Source of the DNA: Apostichopus japonicus
Lineage: Eukaryota > Echinodermata > Holothuroidea > Aspidochirotida > Stichopodidae
Assembly (NCBI RefSeq): GCF_037975245.1
Contig: NC_092580.1
Coordinates: 16,442,001 to 16,506,000 of the forward strand
DNA: 64,000 nucleotides
Reading direction: 5' to 3'
Shown here: in pieces, positions 12,542 to 24,500 of the stretch
How the letters are laid out: each line of letters opens with the position of its first letter
Numbering within the stretch: position 1 is the first letter of the stretch
The notes under the pieces: model-generated
Database searches by the model: none
Told to the model about the DNA's origin: nothing
The model's input: the letters and a program-made list of their open reading frames with translations, nothing else
Translations under genes and position numbers: made by a program

Positions 12542-15500
12542 TAGTAAGTATCATTAATAAGTCTCATCAAATGCATTCAATCTTGCCAGTCTAACACAAC
12601 CTTTTTTTTTATAGTATTGAGTAGTACTGTACACGTAATCACACAATCGTGACAATTGATGTACTTTCTTGTCAGAATCTTTACCCATTTGCATGTTTGA
12701 ATTTAATAGAAAAATACTGTCTAGAAAGCACTCATGCTGTAAGACTGCACAAAGTCTGCACATTTGTAACGAAGGAATGATACTGGCAATTTTCAGCTTT
12801 CGAACTGATAAATTTGTGAGGTGCGATTAATCGTTAGAGACGCAGATGGTGGTACTGTATGCAGATATGATATCTGGGTAAAGAAAGGCCTGGTTTTTAA
12901 ATTGACCTGAGGATATATGAAGGGCTGTGTTTTTTAGAGCAGAAGTAACAAGTTATTCAATGATTTGCACAAAGGTTCATAATTAGTTTGTCACAGTGGT
13001 TACATGTGGCTCTGTTATACAGTTTATACAGTACCCATGTACAGTAGGCCTCAGCTAATTATATAGTTCCAAAAGTACACACTGGCTTATGCTATCAATG
13101 CTTACAAGAAAAGACGATTGTTATTATTGTTATCACCTAGGTTAGGGGTAGGGGTAGGGGTAGGGGTGATACAAGGTTGGGGATTTTGGATTCCAATTTT
13201 GGGCGGTATTCTTGATATCAAACTACCTCTAGTTTGTCAGTTACTATGGATGAAACCGTATCCAAGTACTAGACATACTGTAGATCCACAGTATACAAGG
13301 AATTGTTTAATTATTTTAAACTTGCTGTGGCTTTTCATTCATAATTCAACCTTCATATTTGGCAATTTTTTTATATTTTTATATATTTTATTATTGTTTA
13401 GTACGGGTGTTTTTTATATTTTTGCTTTAGGCTTTTACATTTTATGCCTTATTGGTTCTATATATTTAATATTTAGGTTTTTGTTACTATTTGTATTTGG
13501 GTTTTACATTTGTAAAGCGCTTTGAGCAGCTTTGCTGATTATGCGCTTTATAAATATTACTTATTCTTCATATTTGGCACTTTGCTGTTTTTGTTGTTGT
13601 TTTTTTAAAGTTTTATTTCCCCTAGAGCTGTAGGCATGAATGTCACCGTTAATTGATGTGAAGTCTCACAGCTACCCGTAGATTGTAAAGGGGGGGAAAT
13701 GGGCATTAGAAAATGGGCATTAGACCATGAGCATTAGAAAATGGACTAAGGTATTATATTATTCGAGCTCATCTGGCAATGCTAATGAATAGATCTGTAG
13801 GAATAACCATAACCTGGTACAGTAGATCTCCATACTGCTGGAAATGTCTCATTTCTATTATGAGGGATAATTTTACTCTACCAAATGTAGAGAAACAGTA
13901 TGAGGTGCCTTTGGATTGAAAAGTGGTTATTGCAGTGTTTTGATTGTTACCATGAGTACATACCTATTTATTAAATATATCATCAACAGAATGCAGAATG
14001 TTCTCAAATGTTGCCATGGTTACCACAACTCATACTTTCTGATATAGAACTTTTCGTTGTCATAGAAAGCTGTCCCTGAAAATCAATGTGGTTGTTGTGG
14101 ATTTTTTATTTGTAGGAGAAACAAACCGAATCATTTAACATACATGCAATAGGTACAGTATGATTAATGAAGTGTTGAATTCAGTTGGGAGACATCCTAT
14201 ATGAGTGTTCATTCATATAGTGCTCAGATTGATAGACTTGGGCAAGTCTAATCTTGTTCATATTTATTTGCTTATTTATTATGATACTATAGGGTATTAG
14301 GAACATTTTCAAGTTGTTTTCAGAATTTTTCATTACCTATCATCTCTGTCTAAATATGATGGATGGGTTTGTTTCTTCCTTTCATTCATTTCTTCTTAGA
14401 TAAGAAGTTGTTTAACTAGCTATTATTCTAGAAAGGAATGCCTGACCTACATGCAGGGTCCTGTTAAGCAGTTTTGCATACAGTATGTACAGTACTTTAC
14501 ACAATACATGTGATTCTAGGATAGGAAAAATGATTTAAGATTTGTTGTCTGTCAGCTGCCAGACAGATTATCTGATTCATCATGTTTACACTTGTACCTT
14601 GATGGAATTGCTGAAGTCCTAGTATTTGTGGGTTAAGAGATGGCCCCCATCACTGTTCATCAGATAAATGTGGTTTGAGATTTGCATTTTCTTCTTCATC
14701 TCCCACAAATGTAAGCTATACCAGACTGGCTCACTGAACTTTGTTTGAGTCTTCACTTTGAGTGGAAAATCAGGTAGACATGTATCCTCATATTTTTGAC
14801 AGTAGTTTGTGTGTTAGTCAAATTATACTGGTTGGTGATCCTGCACATATCTCATATACTTAGGCATGATGTGTTCATGTCAATTATCATTGGCATGGTA
14901 ACCTAGCTTTGAGGGCATCCTTGCATGACCATCTGTCGGTGCCATTGGCATTAATTGGTGACAGCCATCAAGTTGTCTCTAGATTATAATTAGGAGATGT
15001 CGCTTCAAGCAAGTAGTGAGAGAAATGATTGGATATGCGGAAGTGCAACATTAAACTTCAAGTCCTTTCATAATAGCTCAGGGACGAACATGTCTTTCCT
15101 GATTTGACTGACTGATTTATTGGGGAAGGGGGGTGGGGCTGATTGGGTAAGTGTTGTATGGGGGGTGGGGCTGATTGGAGCAATGTTGTATGGGGGTGGG
15201 GCTGATTGGGGCAGTGTTGTATGGGGGTGGGGCTGATTGGGGAAGTGTTGTATGGGGGGTGGGGCTGATTGGAGCAATGTTGTATGGGGGTGGGGCTGAT
15301 TGGAGCAATGTTGTATGGGGGTGGGGCTGATTGGGGCAGTGTTGTATGGGGGTGGGGCTGATTGGGGAAGTGTTGTATTGACGAACATGTCTTTGTTGAA
15401 CACAACACAACACATGAAGTGTTGTAAAGACGAACATGTCTTTCCTGATTTGACTGACTGATTTATTGGGGAAGGGGGGTGGGGCTGATTGGGTAAGTGT

Positions 15501-18500
15501 TGTATGGGGGGTGGGGCTGATTGGGGCAGTGTTGTATGGGGGTGGGGCTGATTGGGGCAGTGTTGTATGGGGGTGGGGCTGATTGGGGAAGTGTTGTATG
15601 GGGGGTGGGGCTGATTGGAGCAATGTTGTATGGGGGTGGGGCTGATTGGAGCAATGTTGTATGGGGGTGGGGCTGATTGGGGCAGTGTTGAATACTAAGC
15701 TCTGCATAAGAGACCTGTATACATACTACATACCTCTATACATATTACATACTGTACTCTATCTGCAAGTTTATTTATGGAAGAAGCTAATATTATACAA
15801 TATCATATGTACGTCTAACAGCTAGCTTTCATTTTGATCAGATCCAATGAAGAAACAGCTCAATGTGTTACATCTAGTATCGTACTTACATGAAACTGCT
15901 ATGAGATTCTAGAAATGTATCTGTTGCATTATGCTAAGTACTGACCAGAATTCAGTCATGATCTCAGCACTGTAAACAGACCCTGTACAATATAGGTACA
16001 GACCTACAGTGCAGTACAGTAATGTCATGATTTAGATTTTACTGTTCTGTTCTGTTATAAATTAGAAATGTTTTCCATCCTCACAAGTAATTAGTATGTT
16101 ACTGTTTGAAGAGATACAGTATACTCTATACACTGCAGCACAGATCTGTAAGACATTACTGTGTAGTTAAAAGTAACAATACTGAGTTACATAATGGAAC
16201 CTGGACTAGCAACTGTCCAAATTGTAGTTATTAAAATATATTTATTATATTTAAGCTCACATACATTTGTAGATTCCAGACATATCTACATTACTCTACT
16301 TAGTTAATTTTCACTGCTGGTACTGTGTCTTTTTCCATCTGTATGCATTGATGGATTTGTATCCCCTCTAGATCTTCTCCAATATTGATGTTAAATTATT
16401 TGTAGCACTGTCCAGGTCAGCTGGCTGTATAGTGCATAGTGGGCATTATGCCATGTACAGTAGGCCATGCTTCAGTGCTCAAATGAAGGGATTATATGAT
16501 GGATCGAGAACTGACAGTACCTCAGTCCTCATATAAAGTCAACCCTCGAACCAAGTGAGAGCTATATGCGGAGTTACAAAATAAGAAGTGAGAAAGGAGA
16601 AACAGTTCTCCCTCGGTGACATCTTAATGAATAGAGTGCTAAAGTACATTCAAGGTGTGTAAATCACCTTGTAATACAACATGCTCTTTAATTCAGTTTG
16701 CTCATGTCATTCCAGTATGACAAAGTGAAAGCAGTTTTGTACTTTCAGTTTGTTCTCTATGTTTCAATTATGATAAGTGAAAGCAGTTTTGTACACTTTT
16801 TCAGTTTGTTCTCTATATTGCATCAGTTATTCCAAACCGTTACTATCAGTACTCTTAAAATTAAGATTACATTTAGATTCATACTGGGGCAAAGCTCATT
16901 ACCGTCAATTTGTGTACCACATGAATGTGATAAAGAACCACGAAGGCTTATGCTAAATTCAGCCAAAAAATTGCCAGGACATGGTATCACTTTTCCACAC
17001 GATTTTTAAAAGAATGTAAAACCAAATATTGGTAAGGTGATGAATTGAATTGTGAAATGAAATGTTACTGGTGCATAGTCTCAAAAAGTTATCAAAATCA
17101 CCAAAAAAAGCCTATGGAAACCGTACTATGTTAATATCATATTATATATATATCTAGATTGATTGCAGTACGCTTCTGCACGTTATGTATGGGTGTGTCA
17201 ACACACTTCTGAGCAGTTGAATTACGTCGCAAGTCTCTGTGTTTCACAGGTTTGGTTGAATGGAGAGATGAAGAAAATCCGGAGACAAAAGCAGTCTTGG
17301 GAACATATATCATTTATTTAGACCTGTGTATTAATATTAATTTCATATCATTCACATGTTATAAAGTGCATTCTTGTTCGATGTATTTTTCATAAATTAT
17401 TTCTAGACGAAACATAAAAATAAAGATTTCTTGATTACAGACTGTAATTACTCTATAAATATTTGAAGACAATTTACTTTGAGATTTAAGGGTTCAAATG
17501 AAGGTCTCAACAAGTATCTAGGCATTTGAGGGCCTTAATCTAAGACACACTAAAATTGGCAAATTTGGTGACACATTTTCATAGTTCATCCATTTGGGGA
17601 ATGATAGGCAAATTTAAATGACACAAAATACATATATGCATTTTGACATTGATCTGTATTTAGAAGTTATTTTAAACTTTTTATTATAGTTATCTGAGTG
17701 AATTGTACATTCACCTAATGTTTGAAAATTCTCTGAATGCTCTGTGGTTTACTTTACATACTGTACAGTACTGAACATGTTTACTCTCAGCAGCATTCAC
17801 CACTGGGACAATTGTCTTGTAGAAAACTGTTTTCCATCTTTTCAGAAGAATTTTCACATTTGAGTTACAGTATGACTTACTGTACACACATAATAGTTAA
17901 AAGTGTTGAGAATTTGAGACATAAAGCAACAGGTGTGCTTGGTTAAATGTCAGGATTGATCTTGCATGGTATTAAAATGATGTTTATGAATTTAGTTTGC
18001 AGTTAAAATTTTATTTTTCTTCTCACTTTCATCTTTTCCTGTAGAGAGCAATGACTTTGAGGTGAAGGTGGACAAGGCTAAACTGAAGGAGAAGTTAACC
18101 CCCACACAGTACCATGTGACTCAGGAAAGGGGAACTGAAAGGTAAGGTTGAGGCTGAGAAGATCATTTCAAGCAAGAACATCAAGCTCCTAAATCTCTGG
18201 ATAAACAAACAATTACATACAGTACATGCAAAAGTTCACAGTTTCTTCATAAATGCCAAACTTATATTGCCACAGCTGTGTGAATCATTATAATAACTTA
18301 AACCACATTTGATTTGTTTTCTAAGTTGTACAGGAAACCAAATGGTACAGTACACAACTTGTGATGTAACTTGGATTAAGGGTGGGGGGGAGGGATATCA
18401 TTCAAATCAAGGGGAAAGTTGAAAATAAATGGGGAGGGAGAGGAGGGAGATGGGAGGTGATGGAAGGGAAATGTGCTTTGCATCAGCTATCCATTTTTAC

Positions 18501-21500
18501 ATCAGTTTACTGACCTCTAGGACCCTGATTGTTGGGGCTAAATTTTATATTTTATAGTTCAACCACCCCCCCCTCCCGGGGATTCCACCCAACCCAGTCT
18601 GTAATTACGTTAAAAACTGTAAATTTGTAGTTTTGTTTGCATATTTCATTGATCTTTATCATGATAGTGCTGCACACCAACTTCTGCAAAATCTGATAAA
18701 GCTGGTGACTTCTGTACCTTGAGATGATATGCTGAATATTAAACTCCCCATTATAGTATCCCTTATAGTAGCAATTACTCTCAGTAGATAAGAAGCAACT
18801 GGTTATCAAAATATTGTTGTTGTTATTATTTTATATTCTCTTTATGGTCTGTCTATCCTTGATTGTGATCTCTTCAAATTAGCAATGTAATTTTCCCAGA
18901 GTTTATTGAACAAATATTGGACATGTATATATGCAATTCATGGTCAATGATATAATCACACATGGGATTAAACAGCTGCTGTTGGTTTCAGCACCTCATT
19001 CCTGTTTTCATGTCTCTTCATATCTAATGAAGATGGTATATTGCATCTTGAAGGTCAAACGTTTTGTCTGCAGTTACCCCCTTAAGTGCTCCATTTAGTT
19101 CAGGCGCTCTGTTAACTAGCGTGGAATTATTTAGTAATATTCTGATTGGAGGGTATTGAGTGTCTTAACTGTTGTCACTTTGCCCAGTGGTGATGAACTT
19201 AATGCATTCCGTGTGGGAGGGTTTGTGGTCGTGCATTCCATTGCTTAGCGTAAACAGGAATTGCCGGTGGTGACAGTCTCAAGTGTACATGCATTATCAA
19301 AGCTTGGACAAACACTTTGGAAAGAAACAAAACATATCCTCGCTCCATCGAGTCCATCCCTACCCCCCCCCCCCCCCTCAAAGAAAAAAGAAGCAAAGAG
19401 CAGTCTTGATTTCTCCTGAGATTAATTTTGTAGTTAGTATCAAACAAGGAATACAAAATCTACAGTTTCTCTGCACTTTCAAAATGTTTTTATAACTGAG
19501 CCATGCATCAGTTTTGTTTTCATAATTTGCTCTTAATGTGCGTGCAATTCTTATGAATGTTTGGTCTTGTTATGTATTGGCACAAAGGTATGAAAATCAC
19601 TACACACAAAAATGTACACTGAATTGAATGCCTTTTGCACTGTTTGTGTGATTTGTTTCTTTCACATGATTACTGCCAGATAAACAGATGTAATATAGAT
19701 CTTAATTAGTACATTTATAGTATACATATTCATAAACTCCTTTTGCAATACATGGTCATCATATTGCATTTTTTATTTGTGCTCATTTTACAGTAACTAT
19801 AGGTGCAGAAAATTTGTCACAAAAGTTTTAGCTATCCAATTATGCCAAGACTTAATTTCAAAGCCGCTAAGCTGTAATTTAATTTGTTTTGTGCTTGACG
19901 AGTTCACAGTAGGTAGGAGTTGACTACAGTAGGTGAGAGTACTTTTGGCATTGACAGAGATCTAACACTTAGTGATATTTCTGATGCATTGCTTACATTA
20001 AAGGATATATACATTCGGTCTGAAAATGTACTACTGTAATAGGTGTGAGGTAGGGGACACTAACAAATGGGTGGAAAAGGAAATATGTACTGTGACACTG
20101 TAGTTGTGCTCTTGTCCAAACTGTGACTCCAGTGTATTAGTTATGCAGTAATTCTTTGAAATCATTTGCTGTCAATGTATGTTGTCATATCAATAGCATT
20201 TTCATGTACTGTAGGCAAGCTTGGAGCAGCAACTGCGGTATGAATTGAATATACTATACTCACCTTTTGATAATCCTTACAAAGTTATTTGACAGTTTTG
20301 ATTTGAGGAATTTGTTTTAAAACTCCAAATGATTCATGATGATTGTGCAAATCACCTATCCAATCCATTCAACTTGATGTTAATATTAATCTTAGTAACT
20401 CCCATTTCATTTTCTCATCTTCAAACAGGGCTTTCACTGGGGAGTACTATGATCTTAAGTCTGATGGACACTACCACTGTGTTGTGTGTGATGCAATCCT
20501 ATTCAAGTAAGTCAATTTAAGAAATATATTACAGTATACTAGTGTTTATACTTCACTTCCTCACTCACCTGTCTCCACACAACATTACCATTCTCACTCT
20601 ACTATCTGAGTGTAGTGGTATCCTTGTTTAGCCTTCAGTACACCCCTAACGACTGGAGGTGTTGAACTATATAGGAGTTATGACCCCTGGAACTTTCAAA
20701 AGTTAAGTGACTTTGTGAAGATGTTGCTGATATACTTCCCCGTAGGGATAATACAGTGATTCGAGTTAGGAAGATCACTGGTAACGACTCGACTCAAACA
20801 TAAAATGAAGAAAATCGTTACAACTCTGGCCACTGGTCACCTCCGGTCATTGATCATCATCCTCCATGTTTAAAAAGATCCTAGCAGGATCTTCTTCAGA
20901 GGCTGAATGACACCTTTGTCATTCAGACACTTGTCATCCAGCCTCTGAAGAAGATCCTGCTAGGATCGAAATATCAGGCCCACTTACTTTTACACATAAG
21001 TTTTTTTATATCATTTTTCTGATACTTACAGTCAAAACTGGTGCCATCAGTCAGTTTTTCTTTAATAAAAATAATCACATGCAATTTCACCCAAGTTACA
21101 AGTTTTAGTTGTCATGGTGTCGTTCGCTTGAGCCCTATATATTGATATTGATATGAAGGTTCTTGAAAGTCAGTCAATTCTTCCTGTCACATGACAAGAG
21201 GATTACAGATCTGTATTGAGTCAGTTCTATTCTCAGTAATCTTTGCCAGCTGTTCAATTAGAATAAGCTCTCTAAAAAGCCTTCGAACGAGAAGATCTCA
21301 AATGTCTTCCAGAGATCAAGTTTACCCCCCCCCCCCCCCCGGAGTACAAAATGACATATTGCAGGAAGTTCAATAACATGCTAATCAATGAAGTCTTACT
21401 GAAGGTATTACTGCTCTTCTTTAGAACATGGTTTTTTTTTTTACAAGGTTGGTATGACAATTTTTCTTGGAATAGGAGATGGAAATTTAAAGGAGATTGG

Positions 21501-24500
21501 AAAAACTAAGATGAAAACAAACAAAATCAATTTTTTATTGCTGAGAAAAACAGCTATGAATATACCAATGCCACTGATAGTGACAACACTAAATTTTAAA
21601 GACTGGGGTCTTCTGTTTTTTGTAGTGTTTTAGAGATGAAGCAAACACTCCATTTAAATTGTTGAGTTCAAATGAACCAATGAAATTCACTTAAAATGTG
21701 TTAGGTGATGATGGACTGCTACTACGGTACGAATTTGTATCCGAAGGCTCTTTAAACTTCACTGCTGTATATTGGATTTCCAATGTGAGATATTTGCTGT
21801 TATTCAGAACTTCGCTTGATTGTAAAGTCTGCCCCTTATTCCTTAATAATTGTTTGCACAGCTGATGCCAGCAGCAGTTAGTCTTCTTGTCTTGATTCTT
21901 TACCATGTTAAATATTCTCAGAGCAATGTAAATGGAAAAAACGAGAGAGAGAGATAAGAAAATCAACTTGGATGATAATTGAATCTGTCCCTTGAGGATA
22001 CAAAATTCTTCTCCAAAATTGGATACTTTCGTTTGAACCAAATCTCATGTAGTTTTATTTGATAGTCGGTGCAGTGATACTGTATAGATGGCATGATTTC
22101 CTACTCTTTGATATCTAGGAAAGGTGGTGAAGGTGGGGGGGGGGTGGGCAGTGGTTGGCAATCCCAAAGAGCACTCTGTAAATGGTGAATGAGTGGGTGC
22201 AACTCCACGTTGATAACAAAAGTATATGTTATCAACAAAACACAGAATTTTACAATCAGCTGTTGTGACAGTTTGTACACAAAATGTTGTGACAGGCATC
22301 TTCCCAGACGTTTCAAATCTTCACTGTTTATTATAACGGTGACTCAGTAAGACGTACACTGTAGGAACCTCCATGCAGAAAATTCATCCATGATAGGTTT
22401 CCATGATGATTCTGTTGGTAATTAAGTATAAAACAACAGAATTTATTTTAATATGGCAACATTGACTGATTGAATGAGCTTTAAAATGTGTAGGTTTTCT
22501 TCCTCTCAATTATTGTTTTTATTATCTCTTTTCGAATGTATCGTTAAAATGGTATTTGATAGGTTTGCTTTTAATGTAATTTGCATTGCTGTTTGATGCT
22601 GTGAATACTGCAACTCTGTTTCATAAATTCAACTTTCTTTTCTACACCAACAGATCTGATGAAAAATTTGACTCTGGATGTGGTAAGCATTAATTCAGCA
22701 TGTTATTCTCAGAGACTCTGGCAGTTGTACTAAAGGACAAGTTCTGCTTCAGTGCCATCATGAGTTTAAGTATAACTCAGTTAAATTGAATTGCGTTTAC
22801 GATAAGTTACCCTTTATCTCATATTCCATCTTAGCACTTTTACCTCGAACGGATATGCCAACGTCATTCCGTTATCCTCTTTTTTAAATGTTAGAATGAA
22901 TATTACATTTATTCGTTTTGTATATATGCTACCTAAGCCTATCCTTAAGAGAGATTCATTTGGCTCCAGTTTTCCTCAAGCTGAAATTATTTTGTGTCAT
23001 GGTCATCCTTATATTACTCCCCATTTTTGTTATTTTTCTTTGGCATCTTTCGTTTTGTTTTTAATCTTGTCTATCGATAACATCCTCTCCAACAAATTTA
23101 ATCAAAAGCTTTGGTCAATGCCCCAGGGGTGTTAATATGCACACTCTCTCCTTGAATAACTTACTGTCAAGTCTCCCAAGGGATTTCTGAATAGGAGATG
23201 GTTTCTCATTGCAGCATGAAATGGAATAGTTTGCACTGACTGTGTGAAATCTGAGCATTCTAACAAGTTCAGCAAGATTGAATTGATTCAATTGACTTGG
23301 TATATTCTCTACTGTAAAGCAGCTGGATGCATATTATTTCGGAAATTTCAGAAATGTGTAGTAGTGCAACTAGATTGTCGTGTATTTTTTTTTTTTTTTA
23401 AATATAGCATACTTCAAAATTTTGTGGTGCTGTTAGCTGGCATTTTGTATGTTTATTGATGTTAGTAAATAGCTTCTACTGAATCAAAAGTATGGCTAGT
23501 AGACTCAGATACAAAATGCTATGAAAGTATAACTTAGGCTCAAGCTCAGAGTTGAATTTTGAGATTGTTAACAAACTGCTTATCTATTGCAAAAAGGCCT
23601 ATGTAGGGACCAGGGAAATAAGATTAAAACTTAGAGGTCCTGATATTCAAACCTAGCAGGATCTTCTTCAGAGGCAAACTGAAACAAAACCAGACTAATG
23701 ACATATTTAGGAGAGACAGATGGACAGATAGCTAAATTGGACAGACAGATAGAAATGGACGAATGAACAACAGAAAGTGCAAAATTAGACAACCCCAACG
23801 GTAGTGAGATGAAATGGAGAGGTGATCAGAGGGCATAGGGGGTATATTAATGCAAGTTAATTAGTAATGGATTTGGAAATGGGGGGGGGGAAGCATAAAG
23901 ATCCATTAAAAAAAAAATTGTTAATTGCATGCAAAAAAAGTAAGAGAGAATGCAATGATGGAAGAGAAATAAATTTGTAGAAATTTCTTAATTTTAAACA
24001 TACATATTAGGTTCATAAACAAAAATTACTGCTGTGACCAAAACCAAATACAAATTTGATTCTTTGAAAATGAGTTGATAGAGAACTTCTCTGTCATTAC
24101 ACTAACAATCAGAATTGAAATGTCCAAAGTAAAGGTAGCTCATTTTCTTTCTCGTTTCTTGTACTTTTGTTCGCTTGTATTTCTCCAAAATCTTTTCAGT
24201 CTTTCCATGGTGTCTAGATTGATGCAAGATGTATTTGCTTTCATTTTTTTTACCCTTTAGGGTGGCCTTCTTTCTACGAAATGGCTGAACAGGGTTCCGT
24301 CAAGATGAGGCCAGATCACTCGCATGGGATGGAAAGAACCGAGTCTGTGTGTGCTAAGGTTAGTACTGCATCATGCACCAAACATCTTGAATGACATTTA
24401 AGTATTCCCTGCAAAAAAGAAGTGAAAATTCCTGGATAAAAGTCTCTGGAGGGAACCTGTGATAATAACAGCGAGGATGTAAAGAGGCTTACAGCTCGTC

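Larger units (their letters stand above)
10361..18044 (+). other. msrB: msrB intron 1 (7.7 kb)
   Basis: GTAAGC...CCTGTAG. It contains a TA microsatellite (12481-12538), a TAGGGG run (13140-13168), a SINE/LINE-tail-like stretch (13509-13565), short GGCATTAGAAAAT repeats (about 13690-13745), and the 31-bp G-rich minisatellite at 15.1-15.7 kb. The remainder is AT-rich with nothing recognised. Confidence 0.75.
20507..22653 (+). other. msrB: msrB intron 3
   Basis: GTAAGT...CAACAG. It contains the hammerhead-like inverted repeat (20867-20980), a poly-C tract at about 21325-21341 and a G-rich tract at 22133-22148. No nested gene is visible. Confidence 0.8.

Noticed and set aside
13140-13168. Interstitial telomere
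   Set aside because: The unit is TAGGGG, only 4-5 copies, in an intron.
13118-13525. 135-codon plus-strand hydrophobic frame
   Set aside because: It starts in the TAGGGG run (GVGVGV) and continues in AT-rich intron sequence. It lies within an msrB intron with no splice support.
15058-15707. Minus-strand Pro/Gln/Ser/His-rich frames up to 196 codons
   Set aside because: Direct product of the 31-bp minisatellite; no start context and no conservation outside the array.
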